Assembly (NCBI RefSeq): GCF_004343075.1
Contig: NZ_SLXP01000012.1
Span: 33,320 to 97,319, forward strand
From: Rhodovulum marinum
GTDB lineage: Bacteria; Pseudomonadota; Alphaproteobacteria; Rhodobacterales; Rhodobacteraceae
Direction of reading: 5' to 3'
DNA: 64,000 nucleotides
The notes under the pieces were generated by a model that did no database searches, was not told the DNA's origin, and saw only the letters and a program-made list of their open reading frames with translations. Of this stretch, positions 1 through 8,594 are shown in pieces. Position numbers and translations under genes: made by a program. Within the stretch, counting starts at the first letter, position 1. Every line of letters starts with the position of its first letter.

Positions 1-432
1 GGGCTGGTGGTGCTGCTGGGGTCGATCTTTTCGCTAAGTGTTGTGGTGCAGGCGCTGATGGCGGTTCCGGTGCAGGGCTCGGTCGTGCTGTTTCTTGCGG
101 GCGCGGTGCTGATGGTTTTCGCCATGACGGGGCTTGGAATTTTCCTTGCCACCATCGCCGGGTCGATGCCGCAATTCGCGCTTTTGCTGATGATGGCGCT
201 TTTGCCGCTGCAGGTGCTGTCAGGCGCGATGACGCCGCGGGAATCCATGCCAGAGATCATCCAGACCATCATGCTTGCAGCCCCCAACACGCATTTCATC
301 ATCCTCTCGCAGGGCATCTTGTTCCGAGGTGCGGGGCTTGACGTGGTCTGGCCCCAGTTCGCGGCGCTGGCGGCGATCGGGGTGGCGCTGTTCTGGCTGG
401 CACTGATACGATTCAAGAAATTCCTGCGGTAA
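1..432 (+). CDS. ABC-2 type transporter permease, C-terminal part (5' end outside window)
   Basis: The reading frame is open from the first base, so the gene begins upstream of the window. The visible ~143 residues are very hydrophobic, with about four predicted membrane segments, a central stretch containing LLPLQVLSGAMTPRESMPE, and a basic C-terminus ending RFKKFLR. This loop and the short cytoplasmic tail are typical of the last part of ABC-2 (YhhJ-like) permeases, inner-membrane subunits of drug or polymer exporters. The ATPase partner would lie upstream. The next gene starts 5 bases after the stop, so the two may be cotranscribed. Family call is good; the substrate cannot be told. Confidence 0.8.
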   Translation, partial: GLVVLLGSIFSLSVVVQALMAVPVQGSVVLFLAGAVLMVFAMTGLGIFLATIAGSMPQFALLLMMALLPLQVLSGAMTPRESMPEIIQTIMLAAPNTHFIILSQGILFRGAGLDVVWPQFAALAAIGVALFWLALIRFKKFLR

Positions 433-437
433 GGCAT

Positions 438-1517
438 ATGTTGGGCCGCCTGCTTCTGATCCTGACGCTTGCGCTTGCAGGCTGCGCTGCGCGTCCGGGG
501 CCGGAAGTTCTGGCCCCCGATGCCGGTGCCCTGCCCGAGGGCGCCCGCCTTGTCCGGGTGCTGACCATGACCACCCGCGCGCCCGAGGCAAATCTGCCGG
601 GGGCCTTTGGCGACTCTCGCTCCATCCGGCCAAGCTGGCTGGAATACGAGGTCTCGGTGCCGCCTGGCCATCGGCCGGGAAAGATTGAATGGCCGGATCG
701 CAATGGCAGCAGCGCCGACCGGAATTTCGTGATGCGCAGCCGGCAGACGCTTAGCCGTGACGCCTTTGCAAAGCGTCTCTCGCGCGAGGGGGTCGGGCTT
801 TATGTCCACGGCTTCAACACCCGCTTTCATGAGGCCTTGTTCCGTACCGCGCAGCTTTCGGTCGATGCGCATATCGAGGAAAAGCCCGTCCTTTTTACAT
901 GGCCCTCGGCAGGCTATCCGGGCGCCTATCTGGCTGATCGTGACGCGTCTGACTTTTCCCGCGCGGCGCTTGCCGATCTGCTGCGGCTTTTGACAAAGGG
1001 TCGGTCCGCTTCCGACGCGGTGCCGGTGCTGGCTCACAGCATGGGCGCGCGGCTGACGATGGAGACGCTGGTGCAACTGCGTCTTGCCGGGCGGGACGAT
1101 GTGCTGGACCGGATCGAGGTCATCCTTGCCGCCCCGGATATTGATATCGATCTTTTCCGCGCCCAGATGGTCAGCCTTGGGCCGATGAAGCATCCCATCA
1201 CGGTGCTCGTCTCCTCGGACGATCTGGCGCTGAAACTGTCGTCGCGGCTTTCGGCACGTCGGATACGGCTTGGGCTTGTCGATGTGCGTGATCCGGCGGT
1301 CCAGCGCCTGGCGGTCGCGACCGGAATACGGATCGTGGATATTACCGATATTCCGACCGATGATCCCGCCCACAGCCGCTATGTCGGCCTGCTTTCCGGC
1401 GAGGCCGGGGCTGTGGTTGAAAACACCCTTTTCGATGAGGTACGCTTGGCGGGGGCCTTTGTCTTCAATCAGGTCGGTGGTGTCTTCACTGGCATCGGTG
1501 ATGTGCTGGCGGATTGA
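438..1517 (+). CDS. DUF900-family alpha/beta hydrolase, predicted lipoprotein
   Basis: 359 residues. The N-terminus is a lipoprotein signal peptide with lipobox LALAGC (Cys about residue 16), so the protein should be lipid-anchored on the periplasmic side. The core shows the DUF900 (COG4782) pattern: YVHGFNTRFHEALFR as the oxyanion/strand region, and AHSMGARLTMETL as the nucleophile elbow with Ser in A-H-S-M-G. A later Asp and His complete the expected triad. Substrates of this family are not established. It follows the ABC permease by 5 bases and has a weak ribosome site, which suggests translation within the same transcript. Confidence 0.8.
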   Translation: MLGRLLLILTLALAGCAARPGPEVLAPDAGALPEGARLVRVLTMTTRAPEANLPGAFGDSRSIRPSWLEYEVSVPPGHRPGKIEWPDRNGSSADRNFVMRSRQTLSRDAFAKRLSREGVGLYVHGFNTRFHEALFRTAQLSVDAHIEEKPVLFTWPSAGYPGAYLADRDASDFSRAALADLLRLLTKGRSASDAVPVLAHSMGARLTMETLVQLRLAGRDDVLDRIEVILAAPDIDIDLFRAQMVSLGPMKHPITVLVSSDDLALKLSSRLSARRIRLGLVDVRDPAVQRLAVATGIRIVDITDIPTDDPAHSRYVGLLSGEAGAVVENTLFDEVRLAGAFVFNQVGGVFTGIGDVLAD

Positions 1518-1835
1518 GGCCGCGGCCTTGGCCCGGCGTTGGTGCCAGCGGCATTGGCCGGGTCATGGCCTCGACGTCGCGCCGTTTTGCCGGTAATCGT
1601 CCATGATGATCAGGGCAGGGACAGGGGATTCCGTGTCCGCCGCCGGACGCCGATGCTTTGCCTGTTCAGTCCGGGGGCGGCTGTTTCGGCGGTTTGACGG
1701 CGCTTTACGACATGTCGTCGGCATCGGGCCTTGGGCGCAATGCCTATGTTCAAGAAAAATCTTGAACTCTTTGAATTCGATCAACACTCGTTGATAGTTC
1801 TGTGCTAACTTCCGCCGGTAAATTGGAGACGCGAC
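1518..1835. other. gene-free stretch upstream of phaC
   Basis: About 320 bases with only short ORFs that lack family features. The last ~90 bases are more AT-rich than the surroundings and probably hold the promoter of the phaC operon, but no convincing -35/-10 pair was identified. Confidence 0.4.
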
Positions 1836-3593
1836 ATGGCCCTTACTCCCAAATCAGATGGCTCGGGTGCAACCGGCGATGAAAGCCTTGGCATCGAGGC
1901 TTTTCAGGCCGTTGACCGCATACGAGAGGCGCTCTCGGGACAGCTCAGCGGCGGGGTCTCGCCCGGCTCGCTGATGATGGCCTATGTCGACTGGGCCTTT
2001 CATCTGGCGCAGGCACCGGGCAAGCAGATGGAACTGGGCGTCAAGGCGGGCCGCAAATGGCAGCGTCTCATGGCGCATCTGATGGCCTCGGCGATGGATC
2101 CGCAGGCCGCGCCGGTCATCACGCCCTTGCCGGGCGACCGCCGTTTCGCCGGTGAAGCCTGGGCGAAACCGCCCTTCAGCTGGATGTCGCAGGCTTTCCT
2201 GCTGCAGCAGCAATGGCTGCATAACGTCACCCATGAGGTTCCGGGCGTGACGAAGCACCACGAGGATGTGGTGTCTTTTGCCGCGAAACAGATCCTTGAT
2301 GTCTGTGCGCCTTCGAACAACCCTTTTACCAATCCCGAGGTTGTGGCACGGACCTGGGCTACCGGAGGCATGAACCTTGTGAAGGGCTGGCAGAACTGGC
2401 TGCAGGACGTCGTCCGCCAGATCCGGCAGGAGCCGCCAGAGGGTGTCGAGGCCTTTACACCGGGTCGCGATGTGGCGGTGACGCCGGGCAAGGTAATCTT
2501 CCGCAACCACCTGATCGAACTGATCCAGTATACGCCCACGACAGAAACCGTGCACCCCGAGCCGGTGCTGATCGTTCCGGCCTGGATCATGAAATACTAT
2601 ATCCTCGACCTCAGCCCGGAGAATTCCCTGATCCGCTGGCTGGTGGCGCAGGGCCACACGGTTTTCGCCATTTCCTGGCGCAATCCGGGTGCAGAGGATC
2701 GTGATCTGACGCTGGAGGATTATCGCCGGCTGGGCGTGATGGCCGCGTTGGATGAGATCACCCGTCTAATGCCCGATCAGAAAATCCACGCCACCGGCTA
2801 TTGTCTGGGTGGCACTTTGCTGTCGATCGCGGCGGCTGCCATGGCGGGGAAGGGGGACGCGCGTCTCGCCTCGCTGACGCTGCTTGCCGCGCAGGTCGAT
2901 TTCGCCGAACCGGGCGAGCTTGCGTTGTTCATCGACCCAAGCCAGCTGCATCTTCTTGAAAGCATGATGTGGAACCGCGGCTATCTCTCTGCCGATCAGA
3001 TGGCGGGGGCGTTTCAGCTTTTGCGCTCGAATGACCTCATCTGGTCCCGGATGGTGCGCGATTACATGATGGGCGAGCGGACGGCGATGAATGATCTCAT
3101 GGCCTGGAATGCCGACAGCACCCGGATGCCCTATCGGATGCATGCCGAATATCTGCGCAGGCTTTATCTGAATAATGAGCTTTCTTCGGGACGCTTCACC
3201 GCCGGGGGCAAGACAGTTCTGTTGCAGAACATCCGGGTGCCGATCTTTGCCGTCGGGACCGAGCGCGATCATGTCGCACCCTGGAAGTCGGTCTACAAAA
3301 TCCACCAGTTCACCGATTGCGAGGTGACTTTCGCGCTGACGTCGGGCGGGCATAATGCGGGGATCGTCTCTCCTCCCGGTCACCCGCGCCGCCGCTACCG
3401 GCTGGCGACCCGCGCCCATGACGACGCGCTTTTGCCGCCCGAGACCTGGGTCGAGGCCAATCCTGCAACCGAGGGTTCGTGGTGGACGCCCTGGCAGGCC
3501 TGGCTTGCCGCGCGTTCGGGTGCCCCCGCCGCGCCGCCCGCAATGGGCAACGCGCTGGCAGATGCGCCCGGCACATATGTTTTCCAGAGGTGA
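1836..3593 (+). CDS. phaC: Class I poly(3-hydroxyalkanoate) synthase
   Basis: 585 residues, the usual length for class I PHA synthases, which polymerise (R)-3-hydroxyacyl-CoA into storage polyester on granule surfaces. The lipase-like box is GYCLGGT (about residue 323), where Cys replaces the Ser of true lipases. The other triad members are visible as Asp in VGTERDHVAPWKSVYK and His in TSGGHNAGIVSPP. The N-terminal ~200 residues match the PhaC N domain. It is the first gene of a tight four-gene operon; the next start codon follows 4 bases after its stop. No phasin or PHA depolymerase is in the window. Confidence 0.95.
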   Translation: MALTPKSDGSGATGDESLGIEAFQAVDRIREALSGQLSGGVSPGSLMMAYVDWAFHLAQAPGKQMELGVKAGRKWQRLMAHLMASAMDPQAAPVITPLPGDRRFAGEAWAKPPFSWMSQAFLLQQQWLHNVTHEVPGVTKHHEDVVSFAAKQILDVCAPSNNPFTNPEVVARTWATGGMNLVKGWQNWLQDVVRQIRQEPPEGVEAFTPGRDVAVTPGKVIFRNHLIELIQYTPTTETVHPEPVLIVPAWIMKYYILDLSPENSLIRWLVAQGHTVFAISWRNPGAEDRDLTLEDYRRLGVMAALDEITRLMPDQKIHATGYCLGGTLLSIAAAAMAGKGDARLASLTLLAAQVDFAEPGELALFIDPSQLHLLESMMWNRGYLSADQMAGAFQLLRSNDLIWSRMVRDYMMGERTAMNDLMAWNADSTRMPYRMHAEYLRRLYLNNELSSGRFTAGGKTVLLQNIRVPIFAVGTERDHVAPWKSVYKIHQFTDCEVTFALTSGGHNAGIVSPPGHPRRRYRLATRAHDDALLPPETWVEANPATEGSWWTPWQAWLAARSGAPAAPPAMGNALADAPGTYVFQR

Positions 3594-3597
3594 CAAG

Positions 3598-4992
3598 ATG
3601 ACCGGCACTCTGACCAACTATCTGTTTCACCAGATGAAAATCGGCGACCGCGCCAGTCTTGTCCGCCACGTCGGTCCCAAGGATATTGAATTGTTCGCCG
3701 CTGTTTCCGGCGACGCCAACCCCGCGCATCTGGATGCCGGTTTCGCCGCCCATGGGCCGTTTGGCCATGTCGTGGTGCACGGCATGTGGACTGCGGCGCT
3801 GATTTCGGCGGTGCTGGGCACCCGCCTGCCGGGGCCGGGGACGATCTATCTCGACCAGCAGATCCGCTTTAACAAGCCGGTTTCGCCAGGCGATACCATC
3901 ACCGCCGAAGTTGAAGTGGCCGAGCTGATCGAGGGCAAGAACCGTGTCCGCCTGACGACCACCGCCCGCAATCAGCGGGGCGAGGTGGTGCTTTCGGGCG
4001 AGGCGCTGGTGCTGGCCCCGGTCGAGCAGGTGACCTGGGTGCCGGGTGACCTTCCCGAGGCGGTGGTCTTGCCGAAGGGGCGCTGGCAGGGCTTTGTCGA
4101 AGAGGCCCGCGCATTGCCCCCGGTGCGGGCGGCGGTGGTGCATCCCTGTTCGAAATCCGCGATCCTTGGCGCGATCGAGGTGCGCGACGAAGGCCTGCTT
4201 GACCCGATCCTGATCGGTCCCGGCGCAAAGATTCGCGCGGCGGCCGCCGAGGCCGGGGTCGCGCTTGACGGCTTCCGGATCGAGGAGACAGAGCACAGCC
4301 ATGCAGCGGCGGCGCGGGCGGTGGAACTGGCGGCCTGTGGCAAGGTCCAGGTGCTGGTCAAGGGCAGCCTGCATTCCGATGAACTGCTTGCGGCGGTGGT
4401 TTCGAAAAGCGGCGGCCTGCGCACCGAACGCCGGATCAGCCATGTCTATGCGATGGATGTGCCCGCCTATCGCAAGCCGGTGATCGTCACCGATGCCGCG
4501 ATCAATATCGCACCGACATTAGAGCATAAGCGCGACATCTGCCAGAATGCCGTCGATCTGATGCGGCTTCTGGGGCGCGATCAGCCGAAGGTCGCGGTGC
4601 TGGCGGCGGTCGAGACGGTGAACGCGACGATGCCCGCCACGCTGGATGCCGCCGCGCTGACGGTGATGGCGGCTCGAGGCCAGATCACGGGCGCGCTGGT
4701 TGACGGGCCGCTGGCCTTCGACAATGCGATCAGCCCCGAGGCGGTGGCGACGAAGGGCATCGTCTCGCAGGTGGCGGGCGAGGCCGATATTCTTCTGGTG
4801 CCGGATCTCGAGGCCGGGAACATGCTTGCCAAACAGCTGATCTATTTCGCGGGCGCCACGGCCGCGGGGCTGGTTCTGGGCGCACGGGTGCCAATCGTTC
4901 TGACAAGCCGGGCGGATCCTTTATCGGCCCGCATCGCCTCGGCTGCGCTGGCCAAGCTGGTCGCGGTCCGCAAAGCGGAGGGGAAGGCGTGA
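3598..4992 (+). CDS. Bifunctional MaoC-like (R)-enoyl-CoA hydratase / phosphate acyltransferase
   Basis: 464 residues. I chose the ATG at 3598, four bases after phaC, although the frame is open further upstream. Residues ~1-150 form a MaoC/PhaJ-like hot-dog domain with the hydratase motif around SGDANPAHLD and the GHVVVHGM segment (catalytic Asp and His). Residues ~160-464 are a PTA/PTB phosphotransacylase domain (RAAVVHPCSKSAILGAIE, then VKGSLHSDELL). By family knowledge the first half hydrates enoyl-CoA to (R)-3-hydroxyacyl-CoA, the PhaC substrate, and the second interconverts acyl-CoA and acyl phosphate. The acyl kinase follows with a 4-base overlap. Confidence 0.9.
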   Translation: MTGTLTNYLFHQMKIGDRASLVRHVGPKDIELFAAVSGDANPAHLDAGFAAHGPFGHVVVHGMWTAALISAVLGTRLPGPGTIYLDQQIRFNKPVSPGDTITAEVEVAELIEGKNRVRLTTTARNQRGEVVLSGEALVLAPVEQVTWVPGDLPEAVVLPKGRWQGFVEEARALPPVRAAVVHPCSKSAILGAIEVRDEGLLDPILIGPGAKIRAAAAEAGVALDGFRIEETEHSHAAAARAVELAACGKVQVLVKGSLHSDELLAAVVSKSGGLRTERRISHVYAMDVPAYRKPVIVTDAAINIAPTLEHKRDICQNAVDLMRLLGRDQPKVAVLAAVETVNATMPATLDAAALTVMAARGQITGALVDGPLAFDNAISPEAVATKGIVSQVAGEADILLVPDLEAGNMLAKQLIYFAGATAAGLVLGARVPIVLTSRADPLSARIASAALAKLVAVRKAEGKA

Positions 4993-6158
4993 CCCGCGAT
5001 CTGATCCTGACATTCAACACCGGATCCTCGACTATCAAGCTGGGGTTTTACGCACTGGAGGCCGCCGCGCCGCGCCCGCTGGCCTCGGGCGTGATCGATT
5101 TCCGCGATGAGCCTTTCGAAGTGCGCCTGACGCGCGAGGGCAAGACCTTTTCAGGCCCGATCACAGCGGATCCCGGCGATCTGACAGCCGTGCTGAACCA
5201 GGCTTTTGCCTGGCTGGCCGGGCATTTCAATCTTTCGCGCCTTGCGGTGATCGGCCATCGGGTTGTGCATGGCGGCGATGTCTTCACAGGACCAGCCCGG
5301 ATCACCGATCAGGTGATCGCGCAGATCGACGCGCTGGCGCGGCTTGCGCCGCTGCATCAGCCGCAAAGCCTTGCGCTGATCCGGGCGATGCGGGGGCTTT
5401 ACCCCGATGTGCCACAGACAGCCTCTTTCGACACGGCGTTTCATGCCACCAACCCGCCCCTGATCCGCCGCTTTGCCCTGCCGCGCGCGCTTTATGATCA
5501 GGGGATCAAGCGCTATGGCTTTCATGGTCTCTCCTACCGCTATATCGCCGGGCAACTGGGCGATCTGGCCACCGATGCAAAGGTGGTCGCCGCACATCTG
5601 GGCAGCGGCGCAAGCCTTTGTGCGATCCGGGGCGGCAAGAGCATCGACAGCTCGATGGGGTTTTCGACGCTGGACGGCATCCCGATGGCGACGCGTTCGG
5701 GTGCGCTGGACCCCGGCGTGATCCTGCATCTGATGGGCGAAATGGGGCAAAGCCTGAAACAGGTCGAGACCATGCTCTATCGTGAAAGCGGCCTTCTGGG
5801 CGTGTCGGGTTTCGAGGCTGACAGCCGCGAGCTGATGGCCAGCACGCGCCCAGAGGCTGCCGAGGCGATCGACCTCTTTTGCCTGCGCATCGCGGGCGAG
5901 GTGGCACGGTTGGCGACCAGCATGGGCGGGATCGATGCGCTGGTCTTCACGGCAGGAATCGGCGAGCATCAGCCCGGTATCCGCGCCCGTGTCGCCGCGC
6001 GGCTGGCCTGGCTTGGGGCAGAGCTTGACCCCGATGCCAATGAAGCAGGGTCGCGCAGGATCAGCACCGCCGCCAGCCGGGTGCAGCTTCTTGTCATTCC
6101 GACCGATGAGGAAAGCATCATCGCCCAGGAGGCCGTCAGCGAAGAGGCAGCGACATGA
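4989..6158 (+). CDS. ackA: Acetate/propionate (acyl) kinase
   Basis: 389 residues, standard AckA length. Signature segments are visible: NTGSSTIKLGFY at the N-terminus (phosphate-binding), HRVVHGG, and FTAGIGEHQPGIR near the C-terminus. It converts acyl phosphate plus ADP to acid plus ATP and is the natural partner of the preceding phosphotransacylase. The start is a GTG overlapping the previous stop (GTGA), and the next gene overlaps by ATGA, so the operon is translationally coupled. Chain-length preference (acetate, propionate or butyrate) cannot be read from the sequence. Confidence 0.93.
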   Translation: MTRDLILTFNTGSSTIKLGFYALEAAAPRPLASGVIDFRDEPFEVRLTREGKTFSGPITADPGDLTAVLNQAFAWLAGHFNLSRLAVIGHRVVHGGDVFTGPARITDQVIAQIDALARLAPLHQPQSLALIRAMRGLYPDVPQTASFDTAFHATNPPLIRRFALPRALYDQGIKRYGFHGLSYRYIAGQLGDLATDAKVVAAHLGSGASLCAIRGGKSIDSSMGFSTLDGIPMATRSGALDPGVILHLMGEMGQSLKQVETMLYRESGLLGVSGFEADSRELMASTRPEAAEAIDLFCLRIAGEVARLATSMGGIDALVFTAGIGEHQPGIRARVAARLAWLGAELDPDANEAGSRRISTAASRVQLLVIPTDEESIIAQEAVSEEAAT

Positions 6159-6919
6159 TTGATCTGAAAGGCAAACGCGGCCTCGTGGTTGGCGTGGCGA
6201 ATGGGGCCAGCATCGCCGCCGGTTGCGCCAGGGCCTTTCGCGCGGCGGGGGCAGAGCTGGCGCTGACCTTTCTTAATGAAAAGGCCCGGCCATGGGTCGA
6301 ACCCGTGGCGCAGGAAGTGGGTGCGCCGCTGTTCCTTCCTTGCGATGTGCGTGAACCCGGCCAGTTGGAAGCCGTGTTTGACCGCATTACCGCTGAATGG
6401 GGGCGGCTTGATTTTCTGCTTCATGCCATCGCCTTCGCCCCGCGCGAGGATCTGCACACCAGCGTTGTCAACGCTTCGGCCGAAGGTTTTGCGACGGCGA
6501 TGGATATCTCTTGCCACTCCTTCCTGCGCATGGCGCGGCTGGCGCGGCCTTTGATGCAGGCGGGTGGTTCGCTGATCACGGTCAGCTTTTACGGCGCGGA
6601 TCGGGTGGTCGAGAATTACAACCTCATGGGTCCGGTAAAGGCCGCGCTGGAGGCTTCGGTCCGCTATGCGGCGGCCGATCTGGCGGGCGAAGGGATTCGT
6701 GCCTTTTCGCTTTCAACCGGTCCGGTCAAGACCCGCGCCGCCTCGGGGATCGACCGGTTCGATGCGCTGATGGATAAGATTCGCGCCCGTACGCCTGCGG
6801 GAAAACTGGTAAGCATCGAAGAGATCGGTACGCTGGCGGCCTTTCTGGCAACCGAGGCCGCAAGTCCCATGAGCGGATCGGTGGTCTATGCCGATAACGG
6901 ATTTCACACCACCGCCTGA
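6155..6919 (+). CDS. fabI: Enoyl-[acyl-carrier-protein] reductase, FabI type
   Basis: 254 residues, an SDR-fold protein of the FabI subfamily. The cofactor loop GVANGASIAAGCARAF lies near residue 14, and the catalytic Y-x6-K pair sits in YNLMGPVKAALEASVRYAA. C-terminal PMSGSVVYADNGFHTTA also matches FabI. It reduces enoyl thioesters with NAD(P)H. Its position at the end of the PHA/acyl-kinase operon, rather than with other fatty-acid synthesis genes, suggests a specialised copy perhaps acting on short enoyl-CoA or enoyl-ACP. That role is inference. Confidence 0.92.
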   Translation: MIDLKGKRGLVVGVANGASIAAGCARAFRAAGAELALTFLNEKARPWVEPVAQEVGAPLFLPCDVREPGQLEAVFDRITAEWGRLDFLLHAIAFAPREDLHTSVVNASAEGFATAMDISCHSFLRMARLARPLMQAGGSLITVSFYGADRVVENYNLMGPVKAALEASVRYAAADLAGEGIRAFSLSTGPVKTRAASGIDRFDALMDKIRARTPAGKLVSIEEIGTLAAFLATEAASPMSGSVVYADNGFHTTA

Positions 6920-7289
6920 GGCAGGCGCGGGGCCCCGCCCTTGACCGGAAGGCGGATCCGGGGCAAAGCGGAATCAACATCAGTTGACAGCATTCTGACA
7001 GGCGCCGCCGCGTGACCTTCTTTACGGTTCATCCCTTCCATTCCTTCAATCTTGCCGTGGTCTTGCTGATCGCGGGCAAGATCGGCGTTGTTGCAGAACT
7101 CCCGCTTCGGGAGTGAGGAGTAACGCGCGAAAGTTGGTGATGCCCTGAGGGGCGGCATATCATGGCGGTGTTCAGACGCCGTCAATTCTCAGCCGAGAAA
7201 GGGATATGATGGTGTGGATGCCGCCGCCCGGCGTCATCGCAACATATCGTCATGCTGATGGCAGCGTGGCAAAGGAATGAGGCACCCAC
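6920..7289. other. gene-free stretch between fabI and the IS110 transposase
   Basis: About 370 bases with no supported gene. Just after fabI there is a GC palindrome (GCGGGGCCCCGC, near 6927) that could contribute to termination but lacks a T-run. The last ~100 bases presumably include the left end of the IS110-family element. That family has no long terminal inverted repeats, so I cannot set the boundary. Confidence 0.35.
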
Positions 7290-8315
7290 ATGACTACAGC
7301 AACCATCATCGGCCTTGATCTGGCAAAGAACGTTTTCCACGCGCATGGTGCCTCCGAAGCCGGTGCCGTCGTGTTTCGCAAAAAGCTTTCTCGAAGCCAG
7401 GTTCTGCCGTTTCTCTCGGAGCAACCCAAATGCATCGTCGCCATGGAAGCCTGTGCGACCGCCCACGGTTGGGCGCGGGAGATTGAACGCCTCGGCCACA
7501 GTCCACGCTTGATCCCACCGCAATATGTGAAGCCATATGTCAAACGCCAGAAAAATGATATGGCAGACGCGGAAGCCATTGCCGAGGCGGGCTCACGTCC
7601 GACCATGAGGTTTGTCGAGCCCAAACCCGAGGATCAGCAGATCAGCGCGATGGCCTATCGGACGCGGCAGATGTTCATTGGCCAACGCACCCAAACGATC
7701 AACGCCTTGCGTTCGCATCTGGCGGAACACGGTGTGATTGCCGCGACCAATATGTGTGGCCTGAAGAAACTGTCTGCGATGATTGAAGACGAAACGGTGT
7801 CCATGCCATGCAAAGTCCGCGAATTGGCGCATGTCTATGTCGACCATATCGCGCAGCTGACAGCGCAGATCGCAGAGATGACGGGTGAGATGCGGGAAAT
7901 GGCCAAGAAATCCGCGGTGGTGAAGCGCTTGCAGACTGTCCCCGGGGTTGGACTGCAAACCGCAATGGCAGTCGAAACATTCGCGCCGGATCCGGGATGT
8001 TTTTCCCGCGGGCGGGATTTCTCGGCTTGGCTGGGACTGGTGCCCAGACAGAATTCCACAGGCGGGAAAAGCCGCTTGGGGAAGGTCTCGAAGATGGGGC
8101 AGGTAGACATTCGCAGCCATCTCATCAGAGGCGCCATGTCGGTTATTTCAGCAGCGACCCGTTTTGGCATCAAGAAGGGCTCGTGGCTTGAACGGCTTCT
8201 GGCTCGGAAACCAAAACTCGTGGCGGCGGTCACCCTGGCAAATAGAATGGCCCGTGCGATCTGGGCGATGCTGACGAAGAACGAGGATTACAAGAACCCC
8301 GAGGCGGTCGCGTAA
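7290..8315 (+). CDS. IS110-family transposase
   Basis: 341 residues. The N-terminus IIGLDLAKNVFHAHG starts the DEDD (RuvC-like) catalytic domain; VAMEACATAHGWAREI and DMADAEAIAEA carry the further acidic residues. The C-terminal ~110 residues are the Transposase_20 domain with the helix-hairpin-like LQTVPGVGLQTAMAVETF and the conserved Ser region around FSAWLGLVPRQNSTGGK. IS110 elements move through a circular intermediate and carry a bridge RNA in a flanking non-coding end. The flanks at 7190-7289 and 8316-8594 are therefore where such an RNA should be sought. The gene appears intact. Confidence 0.92.
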   Translation: MTTATIIGLDLAKNVFHAHGASEAGAVVFRKKLSRSQVLPFLSEQPKCIVAMEACATAHGWAREIERLGHSPRLIPPQYVKPYVKRQKNDMADAEAIAEAGSRPTMRFVEPKPEDQQISAMAYRTRQMFIGQRTQTINALRSHLAEHGVIAATNMCGLKKLSAMIEDETVSMPCKVRELAHVYVDHIAQLTAQIAEMTGEMREMAKKSAVVKRLQTVPGVGLQTAMAVETFAPDPGCFSRGRDFSAWLGLVPRQNSTGGKSRLGKVSKMGQVDIRSHLIRGAMSVISAATRFGIKKGSWLERLLARKPKLVAAVTLANRMARAIWAMLTKNEDYKNPEAVA

Positions 8316-8594
8316 CAGCGAGACGCGCCAATCTCTGCCTCGGTCGATGTGTGAGGAGGTCACCGAAGCTTTTATGGGAAACTGATCGGCCAGATCCGGA
8401 CCGGGAAAACCATCTATGTGGCATTGGGCGTCCAAGCCCTCGGATATGATTTGGACCCGGTACGCGCATCACCATATCGGCCCGCGGCCATGAACAGTGC
8501 CGCAACGACAAGGCCTAATACATGACCGCACCCGATCGCACCCAAAGAGGTTCAAAATACCCCTTGCACCAAAGGCGGCATCCATACATGCCAC

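Noticed and set aside
3310..4443. 377-codon minus-strand ORF opposite phaC-pta
   Set aside because: Antisense shadow; translation lacks any recognisable fold and crosses the phaC/pta boundary.
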